Positions 44,487 through 53,083 of a stretch of 64,000 nt of DNA are shown piece by piece. Positions within the stretch are counted from its first letter, which is position 1. Each line of letters starts with the position of its first letter. Location of the stretch: NCBI GenBank assembly GCA_003268905.1, contig QLTU01000003.1:1-64000 (forward strand), written 5' to 3'. The notes beneath the pieces were generated by a model, which saw nothing but the letters and a program-made list of their open reading frames with translations, made no database searches and had not been told where the DNA came from. The stretch comes from Acidovorax defluvii (GTDB lineage: Bacteria; Pseudomonadota; Gammaproteobacteria; Burkholderiales; Burkholderiaceae_C). A program made the position numbers and the translations under genes.

Positions 44487-45571
44487 GCTGCCCGCACCCC
44501 GCACACCAAACCATCTGTTTCGCCCTGAGGCCATTCGCGGACGTTTTTCGCCTGGGCAACCTCCATGTCGCGCGGCAGGGTGACGCCATTCTTCACGGCC
44601 AGGACTTCCGCCATCACGCTCACGGCGATCTCAGGGGGGGTTTTGCTGCCGATGTAGATGCCGATCGGCCCGCGCAGGCGTAGAAGGTCTTCTTCGGTCT
44701 GATCGAAGTGCTCGATCATGCGGGCCCTGCGGGCTTGGTTGTTGCGGCGCGAACCAATGCCTCCCACATAAAATGCGTCGGTGCTCAGCGCCTCCAGCAG
44801 CGCCAGGTCATCGAGCTTGGGGTCGTGCGTGAGGGCCACCACACAGGTGCGGCGGTCGGGCTTGAAGGCCCGCACCACATCGTCAGGCATGTCGTTGACC
44901 ACGGTGACGCCCGGCACGCCCCAGGCGGCCCGGTATTCGTCGCGCGGATCGCACACCATCACGGCAAAGCCGCTGAACTGCGCCATGGTGGCCAGGTACT
45001 CGGCCAGCTGGCCCGCCCCGATGAGCAGCATGCGGTATTCCGGCCCGAAGCAGTTGGTGATCTGCACAGAATCGGCCACCAGATCGCCGGGGGTGGTTGC
45101 CAGCGACAGGGTGACCACGCCGTCGGCCAGACGCACTCTGCGCTGCACCAGCCTGCCGGCTTCCAGCGCCGCCATCAACTCTGCCAGGCTGACAGGATCG
45201 GGGTCGTATTCCAGCAGCAATTCCAGCGTGCCACCGCAGGGCAGACCAAAGCGGTGTGCTTCGTCGGCAGACACGCCATATTTCACGAACGTTGGCGGGC
45301 CACTAGGAATGCGGTGGTCGGCATCGGTGCGTGCAACGTCTGGCGGCGCACTCTGCGCATAAGCCCGGGTGTGCCGGTCGATCAGGTCGTCTTCAATGCA
45401 GCCGCCCGACACCGAGCCCACCACGGCGCCGTCTTCGCACAAGGCCATGATGGAGCCCACCGGCCGGGGCGACGAGCCCCAGGTGCGCACCACCGTGGCC
45501 AGCAAAGCACGCCGACCGGCAGCACGCCAGCCGTGCAGGGTGCGCAACACCATCACATCCAGGTTTTCCAT
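44483..45571 (-). CDS. XdhC/CoxI-family maturation protein
   Basis: The 362-residue protein has the XdhC N-terminal domain (ATVVRTWGSSPRPVGSIMA, VSGGCIEDDLI) and C-terminal Rossmann domain (RMLLIGAGQLAEYLA, FYVGGIGSRRNNQARRARM). XdhC-type proteins bind molybdenum cofactor and help sulfurate and insert it into xanthine dehydrogenase-like enzymes. Together with the CoxS, L, M, D, E and G genes on the same strand it completes a maturation set. It is separated from coxG by a 185-bp MITE-like element. Confidence 0.9.
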   Translation of the reverse strand: MENLDVMVLRTLHGWRAAGRRALLATVVRTWGSSPRPVGSIMALCEDGAVVGSVSGGCIEDDLIDRHTRAYAQSAPPDVARTDADHRIPSGPPTFVKYGVSADEAHRFGLPCGGTLELLLEYDPDPVSLAELMAALEAGRLVQRRVRLADGVVTLSLATTPGDLVADSVQITNCFGPEYRMLLIGAGQLAEYLATMAQFSGFAVMVCDPRDEYRAAWGVPGVTVVNDMPDDVVRAFKPDRRTCVVALTHDPKLDDLALLEALSTDAFYVGGIGSRRNNQARRARMIEHFDQTEEDLLRLRGPIGIYIGSKTPPEIAVSVMAEVLAVKNGVTLPRDMEVAQAKNVREWPQGETDGLVCGVRAA

Positions 45572-45644
45572 GGCACCTTCACCAGTTACAACCGCACCAT
45601 TTCAGATTTGCATTGCGCTGCGCGCCTTCTGCCGCCCACGCTCA

Positions 45645-45829
45645 TAGGAGCCTGTCGGACTTGGAAATCGTCGGCTGCAAATCGGCCGCAGCGATCCATT
45701 TTTCACCATCTTTTTGCCTCATAGCCGGGCTATGGCGCTGCAAATCTGGCAAAAACTGTCCTCGCTGGGGCCGATTTTGGTGAAACCTTCGGTTTTCGCT
45801 TTCGACGCTCCAAGTCCGACAGGCTCCTA
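45645..45829. mobile_element. MITE-like element with 21-bp terminal inverted repeats
   Basis: The ends are perfect 21-bp inverted repeats (45645-45665 and 45809-45829), each starting TAGGAGCCTGTCGGACTTGG or its complement. The 185-bp unit has no transposase. The outermost TA at each end could be a TA target duplication, as made by IS630/Tc1-type elements, or part of the repeat. The right end contributes the TAG stop codon (45827-45829) of the coxG-type gene. Confidence 0.8.
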
Positions 45830-46452
45830 GTTCACCCACAACGCTAGCACCACCAGCAGCGCAGCGCCAACCACCCACGCCCATACCGGGATGCCTCCAG
45901 GGGGATTGTCCTTACCGGCCGCTGCGCCCGATGCATCGTGCAATTGGTCGTATTCCGAGGGCACCGTGTCCGGCGCATCGTCATCGCGGGGGTAAAGGCG
46001 CTGCATCTCGTTGTCAAAACGCCTGAAGAGTCTTCGGCCATGCTTTTGGCGGCGCCGTCGATCAGGCGCTGGCCCAGCTGGGCGATCTTGCCGCCCACGC
46101 TGGCATGCACCGTGTAGTTGAGCTCGCAACTGTCCTGCCCTGCCCCATCAACGGGCAGCGGCACCAACAGAACCCGCGCCGTGCCCTTGCCAAAGCCGGC
46201 CACGCCGCCCGAACCGTCAAAGGCGATGGTGTAGCTCTCGGGCGGCACGATGTCGGCCAGCGTGATCTTGCCCGCAAACTTGGCAGACACCGGGCCGATC
46301 TTGACGGCCATGGCCACGGCGTACTGGTTGTTGCCCGCGGGCGCGAACTTGTCGCAACCGGGGATGCACAGCTTGAGCACCTCGGGATCGTTGAGCGCCT
46401 CCCAGGCCTGTTGCTGGCTGACGGCTAGGGTGCGGCTGGCTTGCATTTCCAT
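45827..46452 (-). pseudogene. CoxG/SRPBCC-family protein, frameshifted
   Basis: About 207 residues are encoded if one base is restored. The N-terminal part (MEMQASRTLAVSQQQAWEALNDPEVLKLCIPG onward) is the CoxG fold, which binds quinone-like or lipid ligands and links CO-dehydrogenase-type enzymes to the membrane. The C-terminal part, in another frame, has FRRFDNEMQRLYPRD and a terminal membrane anchor WAWVVGAALLVVLALWVN. The break is near 46028-46031 after AAKSMAED; one added G on the plus strand joins the two as EDLFRRFDNEM. As sequenced, the anchor is lost. The start is the ATG at 46452. Confidence 0.8.
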
Positions 46453-46508
46453 GGGGAATTCCTCTCGCGTGGGTCTGAATCATCGTGGTGATCTGCTGTT
46501 TTGTGCAA

Positions 46509-47711
46509 CTACTGGCGCAACACCGCGGCCATGCTGCCCGCCAGATCCTGCAGACGACCCAGGTTGTGCACCGCAACCATGCCGTGGACTTGCCGGTGCA
46601 GCACCGACGCCCCACGCGCTGTGGGCGCATAGCCGTCAAAGCGCAGCAAGGGGTTGAGCCACAGCAGACGGCCGCAGTGGCGCCGCAACCAGCCCAGCTC
46701 TTGCTCCAGCACATCGGGCGCGCCGGTGTCCAGGCCATCGCTGATCAGCAGCACCAGCGTGCGCCGCCCCACCAGCCGCCGGGCATGGTGCAGGCGCAGT
46801 TGCGCAAGGCTGTCACCCATGCGCGTGCCGCCGGCATAGTCGGTGATGGCATGGCTGGCCCGCTGCAGCATGGCGTCGGTGTCGGCCAGCCGAAAGGCGG
46901 GCGTGAGGTCGGTCAGCCCTGTGCCAAACGCAAACACATCGCGACGCAAGGCGGCGCCGGTGTGGCGCGGCGCGGTGGCAGCGTGCAAAAACGCCAACAG
47001 CAGCCGCGCATAGCGCTCCATCGAGCCCGACACATCCACCAGCACCAGCAGCGGCAACGGTTGCTGGCGGCGCTGCAGCAGTGGGATGCGCAGCACCTCG
47101 CCCCCATTGCGGGCCGCGTGGTGCATGGCACCGGGCCAGTGCGGGCGGCTGCCGCGCACGCCCGGCCGGGTGCGGCGGGCCGCATAGCGCGGCAGGGGCA
47201 AGGCAATGTCACGCGCCAGGCGCTCCACCAGCAGGTATTCGCTGGCCGAGAGCTGGTTGAAGTCGGCCTGGCGCAGGCGCTGCAGGTCGCTGGCCGTCAT
47301 GGCGGCGTCGAAATCCACCTTGTCGTCCTCGCGGGGCGGCGCATTGCGCGCGGCCCGCACAGGGGCCAGCGCCTCGCTCACGCGCGGGCGGCGCCTGGCG
47401 GGCTCAGCCCTGGATTCGGCGCTTGGCAGCATCTGTGCCAGCAGTTTCTGGGCCACATCGGGGTTGCGAAAGTAGGCGTCGAACAGCTCACGGAACACCA
47501 GGCGGTCCTGCTCGCGGCTCACCAGCACTGCCTCCAGGGCGGCGCAAAAATCATCGCGCCGCAGGCCTACCAGCATCACCGCCTGCTGGGCCAGCGCCAT
47601 GCGGGCCGCATCCACGCACACGCCTGCGCGGCGCAGGGTGCGGCCAAAGCCGCTCAGGTTGTCGGCCAGCTTGCCGGTGCGCGCATCGCCGAGTTGGGAA
47701 ACCGTGGTCAT
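46509..47711 (-). CDS. CoxE-type VWA domain protein
   Basis: The 400-residue protein has an N-terminal helical region (residues 1-180) and a C-terminal von Willebrand A domain. The MIDAS motif is DVSGS (LLVLVDVSGSMERYARLL), with T in GGTRMGDS and D in LISDGLDTG. CoxE works with the CoxD ATPase in maturing the active site of CO-dehydrogenase-type enzymes (the Cu/Mo or Mo site). It lies between the coxG-type gene and the coxD-type gene on the same strand. Confidence 0.9.
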   Translation of the reverse strand: MTTVSQLGDARTGKLADNLSGFGRTLRRAGVCVDAARMALAQQAVMLVGLRRDDFCAALEAVLVSREQDRLVFRELFDAYFRNPDVAQKLLAQMLPSAESRAEPARRRPRVSEALAPVRAARNAPPREDDKVDFDAAMTASDLQRLRQADFNQLSASEYLLVERLARDIALPLPRYAARRTRPGVRGSRPHWPGAMHHAARNGGEVLRIPLLQRRQQPLPLLVLVDVSGSMERYARLLLAFLHAATAPRHTGAALRRDVFAFGTGLTDLTPAFRLADTDAMLQRASHAITDYAGGTRMGDSLAQLRLHHARRLVGRRTLVLLISDGLDTGAPDVLEQELGWLRRHCGRLLWLNPLLRFDGYAPTARGASVLHRQVHGMVAVHNLGRLQDLAGSMAAVLRQ

Positions 47712-47749
47712 GATGGCGCTTGACCAGGGTTCACGCGGTTCGATGCGCC

Positions 47750-47776
47750 GGGCTGGCTGCTGGCCTCAGCCAGCCC
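47750..47776. other. Strong 10-bp hairpin between coxD- and coxE-type genes
   Basis: GGGCTGGCTG (47750-47759) and CAGCCAGCCC (47767-47776) form a perfect stem with a 7-base loop. It lies in the 152-bp gap between the two genes. There is no T tract on either strand, so it is not a normal terminator; it could shape mRNA stability. Confidence 0.5.
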
Positions 47777-47863
47777 AGCCCGGACAGTGCTGGCGAAGGC
47801 TCCTGCGCACCGGGCCACGCAGTGCTGCGCGATCCCTCGTTGGCTGCTGAACCGCCGCACGCC

Positions 47864-48886
47864 TCAGCCCTCTGCCGCCAAGGGTTTGAGCAATTGCGTT
47901 GCCATGTCGGCGGTGAGCGCCGCCACATCCTCGCGCTGCTTGAACAAAATGCCCGCCGTATCCGTCACCACTTCAGGGTCTACCACGATGGTGTCGAGCG
48001 CCACCAGCGCCTTGGCCCACTCCACGCTTTCGGCAATGCCCGGCGCACGCTGAAAGGCGTTGGCAAACGGCTGGCTGCGCAGCCGGCCGACAAAATCCGC
48101 CACCTGTGTGGCCAGCGCTTCGCTGGCACCCGGAACCTGGGCGCGCACGATGGCCAGCTCGCGCTCGGGGTAATCGAGCCAGTGGTAGAGGCAGCGGCGC
48201 TTGACGGCGTCCTGCAGGTCGCGCGTGCGGTTGCTGGTGAGGATGGTGACCGGCGTGGCCGTGGCGCGTACGGTGCCAATTTCGGGAATGCTCACCTGGT
48301 ACTCGCCCAGGTATTCGAGCAAAAAGGCCTCAAAGGGCTCATCGGCGCGGTCTACCTCGTCAATCAGCAGCACCGCGCCGGGCGCGGGCGCCTGCAGCGC
48401 TTGCAGCAGGGGACGGCGGATGAGATAGCGGTCCTGGTAGACCTCTGCTTCGATATCGCGCGCAGCAGTGGCCGTGGGCGCTACCGAGCCGCCGCCGGGC
48501 CGCCCCAAGGCGGCGAGCGCCCCCTCGGGGGGCAGCGACGACACGTCAGTGCGGAGCGTGGGGGTCAACATTTCAGCCGCACGCATGTGCAGCAACTGGG
48601 CGGCGTAGTTCCACTCGTACAGCGCCTCGCGCTGCTCCAGCCCGTCGTAGCACTGCAGGCGGATCAGGCTGCGCTCCAGCACTTTGGAAAGCGCCTGGGC
48701 CAGCGCCGTTTTGCCCACCCCGGGCTCACCCTCCAGAAGCAGCGGGCGCTGCAGCTTGAGCGCCAGGAACACCGCCGTGGCCAGCCGCCGGTCGGCAAAG
48801 TAGCCCACACCCTGCAAGGCCAACACCAGGGCATCAATGGAGGACAGCGCGGGCGCGGTCATGGGCGCTGGAGGGGAAACAATCAT
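47864..48886 (-). CDS. MoxR-family AAA+ ATPase (CoxD type)
   Basis: The protein has 340 residues from the ATG at 48886 (ATG 48862 is an alternative). Walker A is GEPGVGKT, Walker B is VLLIDEVDRADEPFEAFLLE, and sensor and arginine motifs follow (TSNRTRDLQDAVKRRC). CoxD-type ATPases act as chaperones in assembling the molybdenum hydroxylase active site with CoxE. A stretch of about 30 residues (TDVSSLPPEGALAALGRPGG, GGSVAPTATAARD) is encoded by a GC-rich repeat inserted in frame at 48478-48569. It sits in a surface loop region before the YQDRYLIRRP segment. Confidence 0.9.
   Translation of the reverse strand: MIVSPPAPMTAPALSSIDALVLALQGVGYFADRRLATAVFLALKLQRPLLLEGEPGVGKTALAQALSKVLERSLIRLQCYDGLEQREALYEWNYAAQLLHMRAAEMLTPTLRTDVSSLPPEGALAALGRPGGGSVAPTATAARDIEAEVYQDRYLIRRPLLQALQAPAPGAVLLIDEVDRADEPFEAFLLEYLGEYQVSIPEIGTVRATATPVTILTSNRTRDLQDAVKRRCLYHWLDYPERELAIVRAQVPGASEALATQVADFVGRLRSQPFANAFQRAPGIAESVEWAKALVALDTIVVDPEVVTDTAGILFKQREDVAALTADMATQLLKPLAAEG
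48478..48569 (-). repeat. GC-rich interspersed repeat inserted in coxD
   Basis: The unit includes GAGCCGCCGCCGGGCCGCCC, GCGAGCGCCCCCTCGGGGGG and GCGGAGCGTGGGGGTC. A related unit is in the intergenic stretch at 49864-49938. I recognise such units as common in Comamonadaceae genomes. Here it keeps the reading frame of the ATPase. Confidence 0.65.
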
Positions 48887-48949
48887 TGCTATATTTTTTA
48901 TAGCTACTAGCGCTTTATGGATAAGCGCTAGAGGCCAATTTCATTCAAA
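48884..48949 (+). repeat. Interspersed palindromic repeat, intergenic copy
   Basis: ATTGCTATATTTTTTATAGC, TACTAGCGCTTTATGGATAA and GCGCTAGAGGCCAATTTCAT form a complete copy. It spans the 5' end of coxD and the gap after coxM. It is the copy I use as reference for the repeat order. Confidence 0.85.
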
Positions 48950-48997
48950 GAACCGCCCAGGGATACTGTGCGGGTGCAGCAGATGCTCTCCCGCCCG

Positions 48998-49789
48998 TCA
49001 GCCCAACATCTGCGCGACCGCCCGCTGGGTTTGCACGCTGATCAGGTTAGCGCGATACGCCGCACTGGCGTGGATGTCCGCGTTCAGGTCGCTCGCGTCA
49101 ATCTTCACACTGGCGGCAGACTGGGGCGTGAAGCTCTGGTTCAGCGCCGCCTCCAGCCCGGCATGGCGAAACACGCTGCTGGCTGCGCCCGTGATGGCCA
49201 CGCGCACACCGCTGTCGGTCTGCGCCACAAACACGCCCACCAGCGAGAAGCGCGAGGCCGCCTGCCTGAACTTGAGGTACGCCGCGCGCTGGGGGATGGG
49301 AAAGCGGATGGCAGTGATGATCTCGCCCTCTTCCAGCGCCGTGGTGTACATGCCCACAAAAAAGGCATCGGCCGCAATCTCGCGCTGGTTGGTGATGACC
49401 GTGGCGTTGAGGCCGAGCACGGCGCTGGGGTAGCAGGCGGCGGGGTCGTTGTTGGCCACCGAACCCCCCAGCGTGCCACGTGCGCGCACCTGGCGGTCGC
49501 CGATGTGCGCGGCCAGGTCGGCCAGCGCAGGGATGGCTGCCTTGACCTCGGCACTTGCAGCCACATCGGCGTGGCGCGTCATGGCGCCAATGACCAGCGC
49601 GTTGCCGTCACGGTAGATGCCCGTCAGCTCGGGAATGCTGTTCAGGTCAATGATCTTTTCGGGATTGGCCAGGCGCAGGCGCATCGACGGCAGCAGGCTT
49701 TGCCCACCGGCCAGCAGCTTGCCACCCTGGGCGATCAGGTCCGCGGCGGCGGCGGTGGAAGACGGGGCTTCGAAGGTGAATGCGTACAT
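48998..49789 (-). CDS. Molybdenum hydroxylase FAD subunit (CoxM type)
   Basis: The 263-residue protein is the medium, FAD-binding subunit of a xanthine dehydrogenase/CO dehydrogenase-family enzyme. FAD motifs are LLAGGQSLLP near residue 26 and RGTLGGSVANNDPAACYP near 105. It passes electrons from the Fe-S subunit to an acceptor. It follows the large-subunit gene with a 150-bp gap that contains a GC-rich repeat, and precedes the coxD-type gene. Confidence 0.92.
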   Translation of the reverse strand: MYAFTFEAPSSTAAAADLIAQGGKLLAGGQSLLPSMRLRLANPEKIIDLNSIPELTGIYRDGNALVIGAMTRHADVAASAEVKAAIPALADLAAHIGDRQVRARGTLGGSVANNDPAACYPSAVLGLNATVITNQREIAADAFFVGMYTTALEEGEIITAIRFPIPQRAAYLKFRQAASRFSLVGVFVAQTDSGVRVAITGAASSVFRHAGLEAALNQSFTPQSAASVKIDASDLNADIHASAAYRANLISVQTQRAVAQMLG

Positions 49790-49863
49790 GTTCTGTCTCC
49801 TATGGTTTCCGATGCAGGTGCTTGGGTAGCAACCCGCGAACGGCGTGCGGCTCAGGCCAGCGG

Positions 49864-49938
49864 CCGCCGCGCAAGGGCCGCCCCGCCGCGCTGGCGGCGT
49901 CCCCCTGGCGGGAAGGCGCGAAGCGACTAACGGGGGGC
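49864..49938 (-). repeat. GC-rich interspersed repeat, intergenic copy
   Basis: GCCGCGCAAGGGCCGCCCC, GCGTCCCCCTGGCGGG and GCGACTAACGGGGGG resemble the unit inside coxD. It fills most of the gap between the large-subunit and FAD-subunit genes. Confidence 0.55.
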
Positions 49939-49939
49939 T

Positions 49940-52327
49940 TCATGCTTTTGCGTTTTGAATGGCTTCCCACACGCGGTGCGGCGATGCAGGCATGTCAAAG
50001 TCCCTCACCCCCAGCGGGCGCAGCGCATCCAGCAGGGCATTGATTACCGCCGGTGGCGACCCAATGGCGCCCGCCTCCCCACAGCCCTTGGTGCCCAGCG
50101 GGTTGTGGGTGCAAGGCGTGCAGACATGGCCCAGCTGGAACGTGGGGAAGTCATCGGCGCGTGGCATGGCGTAGTCCATGAGGCTGCCGGTGAGCAACTG
50201 GCCGGTTTCGCGGTCGTACACGCAGTTTTCCATCAGCGCCTGGCCAATGCCCTGCACCAGGCCGCCGTGCACTTGGCCCTCCACGATCATGGGGTTGATG
50301 ATGGTGCCGAAGTCGTCCACCGCCGTGAACTTGTCCACGCGCGTGCTGCCGGTGGCCGGGTCAATTTCCACCTCGCAGATGTAGGTGCCTGCGGGAAAGG
50401 TGAAGTTGGTGGGGTCGTAAAACGCGGTTTCGTTGAGCCCGGGTTCGAGCTTGTCAAGCGGGTAGTTGTGCGGCACGTAAGCCGTAAGCGCCACCTGGCC
50501 GAAGGGGATCTTCTTGTCGGTGCCACGCACGGTGAATTCGCCGTTGGCAAAGTCGATATCGGCGTCGCTCGCCTCCATCAGGTGCGCGGCAATCTTCTTG
50601 GCCTTGGCCTCGATCTTGTCCAGCGCCTTCATGATGGCCGCGCCGCCCACGCTGATGGATCGCGAGCCATAGGTGCCCATGCCAAACGGCACGCGGCCGG
50701 TATCGCCATGCACGATGTCCACGTTCTCCACCGCCAGCCCCAAGCGCGCCGCCACCACCTGAGCAAAGGTGGTTTCATGCCCCTGGCCATGGCTGTGTGA
50801 GCCGGTGAACACCGTCACGCTGCCCGTGGGGTGCACGCGCACCTCGCCGCATTCAAACAGGCCCGCGCGTGCGCCCAGGGCCCCGGCGATGTTCGATGGC
50901 GCAATGCCGCAAGCTTCGATGTAGCTGCTGTAGCCGATGCCGCGCTTCAGACCCTTGGCCTCGCTGGCGGCCTTGCGTGCGGCAAAGCCTGCCACGTCGG
51001 CCAGTTGCTCGGCCTGGGTCATGCAGGCGTGGTAGTCGCCGATGTCATATTGCAGCGCCACGGGCGTCTGGTAGGGGAAGGTGGTGATGAAGTTGCGCTT
51101 GCGGATCTCGTCTTGCGCAAGGCCCACGTCCCATGCGCAGCGCGAAACCAGGCGTTCGAGCAGGTAGGTGGCCTCGGGCCGGCCCGCGCCGCGGTAGGCA
51201 TCCACCGGCGCGGTGTTGGTGAACCAGGCGTCCACCTCCACGTAGACCTGCGGTGTGCTGTATTGCCCGGCCAGCAGCGTGGCATAAAGAATGGTGGGCA
51301 CCGCGCTGGCAAAGGTGGAAAGGTAGGCGCCCACGTTGGCGTTGGTGTGCACGCGCAGGGCCAAAAATTTGCCGTTGGCATCCATGGCCATTTCGGCGTG
51401 GCTTGCATGGTCGCGGCCATGCGCATCCGACAAAAACGACTCACTGCGGTCGGCCACCCACTTGATGTTGCGGTTGAGCTTTTTGGAGGCCCATGTCAGG
51501 CACACATCTTCGGCATACAGAAAGATCTTGGAGCCAAAACCGCCGCCCACATCCGGCGCAATCACGCGCACCTTGTGCTCAGGCAGGCCCATCACAAAAG
51601 CGGTCATCAACAGGCGCTCGACGTGCGGGTTCTGGTTGCTGACGTAGAGCGTGTAGTCGTCGTTGGCGCGGCTGTAGCTGCCAATGGCGGCGCGCGGCTC
51701 CATCGCGTTGGGGATCAGGCGGTTGTTGATCAGATCCAGCTTCGTGACATGCGCGGCGTTGGCGAACACCGCATCGACCGCACCCTTGTCGCCAATCGCC
51801 CACTTGAAGCAATGGTTGTCGGGGGCGATGTCGTGCACCGACGCGCCGTCCACGGCACCGGCGGCCGCATCGGCCACGTTGACCACGGCAGGCAGCACGT
51901 CGTAGTCCACCTCCACCAGCTCGGCCGCATCGCGCGCCTGTTGCTGGGTTTGCGCCACCACCATGGCCACATGGTCGCCCACGTAGCGCACCTTGCCTTG
52001 CGCCAGGATGGGGTGCGGCGGCTCTTTCATGGGCTCGCCGTTGGTGCTGGTGATGACCCAGCCGCAGGGCAGGCCGTTGATGTTGTCGGCCGCCACATCG
52101 GCACCGGTGAACACACCCAGGACGCCGGGCGCAGCCTGGGCGGCATCGACGTTGATGCGGTTGATTTTTGCGTGCGCGTGCGGCGAGCGCACAAACACGG
52201 CGTGGCTTTGCGCGGCCAGCACCACGTCGTCGGTGTACTGGCCCGCACCGGTCAGGAAGCGGTAGTCCTCCTTGCGCCTGAGCGACTCACCGATGTGCGG
52301 CAGCTTGGAAAAGTCGGATGCACCCAT
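49940..52327 (-). CDS. Molybdenum hydroxylase large subunit, form II CoxL type
   Basis: The protein has 795 residues from the ATG at 52327. It binds the molybdenum cofactor and substrate. The active-site loop is AYRGAGR (377-383), the form II signature, not the AYXCSFR of true CO dehydrogenases. Other cofactor blocks are [25 protein letters not shown], and the late [14 protein letters not shown] with the catalytic Glu. Form II enzymes oxidise varied aldehydes, aromatics or heterocycles, so CO is unlikely as substrate. It is co-transcribed with the Fe-S subunit gene upstream. Confidence 0.93.
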   Translation of the reverse strand: MGASDFSKLPHIGESLRRKEDYRFLTGAGQYTDDVVLAAQSHAVFVRSPHAHAKINRINVDAAQAAPGVLGVFTGADVAADNINGLPCGWVITSTNGEPMKEPPHPILAQGKVRYVGDHVAMVVAQTQQQARDAAELVEVDYDVLPAVVNVADAAAGAVDGASVHDIAPDNHCFKWAIGDKGAVDAVFANAAHVTKLDLINNRLIPNAMEPRAAIGSYSRANDDYTLYVSNQNPHVERLLMTAFVMGLPEHKVRVIAPDVGGGFGSKIFLYAEDVCLTWASKKLNRNIKWVADRSESFLSDAHGRDHASHAEMAMDANGKFLALRVHTNANVGAYLSTFASAVPTILYATLLAGQYSTPQVYVEVDAWFTNTAPVDAYRGAGRPEATYLLERLVSRCAWDVGLAQDEIRKRNFITTFPYQTPVALQYDIGDYHACMTQAEQLADVAGFAARKAASEAKGLKRGIGYSSYIEACGIAPSNIAGALGARAGLFECGEVRVHPTGSVTVFTGSHSHGQGHETTFAQVVAARLGLAVENVDIVHGDTGRVPFGMGTYGSRSISVGGAAIMKALDKIEAKAKKIAAHLMEASDADIDFANGEFTVRGTDKKIPFGQVALTAYVPHNYPLDKLEPGLNETAFYDPTNFTFPAGTYICEVEIDPATGSTRVDKFTAVDDFGTIINPMIVEGQVHGGLVQGIGQALMENCVYDRETGQLLTGSLMDYAMPRADDFPTFQLGHVCTPCTHNPLGTKGCGEAGAIGSPPAVINALLDALRPLGVRDFDMPASPHRVWEAIQNAKA

Positions 52328-52367
52328 GGTCTTGTCTCCTTGGACTCTTGTGTGAATGGGCTGGCGC

Positions 52368-52883
52368 TCAAGCCGACGCCATGGCCTTTTGGCCCACCTG
52401 CACCGCACGCACGATGTTCTGGTAGCCCGTGCAGCGGCAGATGTTGCCTTCGAGAAGCTCGCGGATCTCGCCCTCGGTGGCGCCCGGGTGGTTCTTGCAC
52501 AGGTCCAGGGCGCTCATCACCATGCCGGGGGTGCAAAAGCCGCACTGCAGGCCGTGGCACTCTTTGAATGCGGCCTGCATGGGGTGCATCGTGCCGTCGG
52601 GGGCGGCCAGGCCTTCGATGGTCTGCACATCGGCGCCTTGCGCCTGCACGGCCAGCATCGAGCACGATTTGACCGCCCTGCCGTTGACATGCACGGTGCA
52701 CGCGCCGCACTGGCTGGTGTCGCAGCCCACATGGGTACCGGTGAGCAGCAAGTGCTCGCGCAGCGCATGGACAAGCAGGGTGTTGGGAGGAACATCAACG
52801 CTGACGGCGCGCCCGTTGACGGTGAACTGGACTTGCCTCTGGCTGTCTCCTGAAACGGCGTTGGCTGGAACTGCAAGCCGCAT
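52368..52883 (-). CDS. Molybdenum hydroxylase 2Fe-2S subunit (CoxS type)
   Basis: The small subunit carries two [2Fe-2S] clusters. The plant-type cluster is bound by [14 protein letters not shown] with a later C, and the second cluster by [10 protein letters not shown] and [11 protein letters not shown] take the ATG at 52883 ([10 protein letters not shown]), giving 171 residues; an ATG at 52907 is possible. It is the first gene of the cox-type operon and faces the AcoR-like regulator. Confidence 0.92.
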   Translation of the reverse strand: MRLAVPANAVSGDSQRQVQFTVNGRAVSVDVPPNTLLVHALREHLLLTGTHVGCDTSQCGACTVHVNGRAVKSCSMLAVQAQGADVQTIEGLAAPDGTMHPMQAAFKECHGLQCGFCTPGMVMSALDLCKNHPGATEGEIRELLEGNICRCTGYQNIVRAVQVGQKAMASA

Positions 52884-52958
52884 CTTGTGCCGCACACATT
52901 CACCCATTCCTAGGGACAACCCTCGTTTTTCCAGAGCCTGCAAGGGATATTCTCAAAA

Positions 52959-52972
52959 TGAAACATGTTGCA
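52959..52972. promoter_or_regulatory. Palindromic operator candidate between coxS and regulator
   Basis: TGAAACATGTTGCA is a near-perfect dyad centred on ACATGT. It lies in the 200-bp gap between the divergent coxS-type gene and the AcoR-like regulator. It could be the regulator's binding site. I see no convincing -24/-12 sigma-54 promoter in this gap. Confidence 0.4.
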
Positions 52973-53083
52973 GCGCACACCCGCAGCATCATGCGCAATG
53001 CTGTCTCGCCTGTACGACTCACCGCATGCGCAATGCGGCGCCGCGCATGCTGGGGGACCAGTGCCCCCCACTTCGGAAGTCCC

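Noticed and set aside
47750..47776. Hairpin read as a terminator
   Set aside because: The stem is strong but no T tract follows on either strand and genes of the operon continue.
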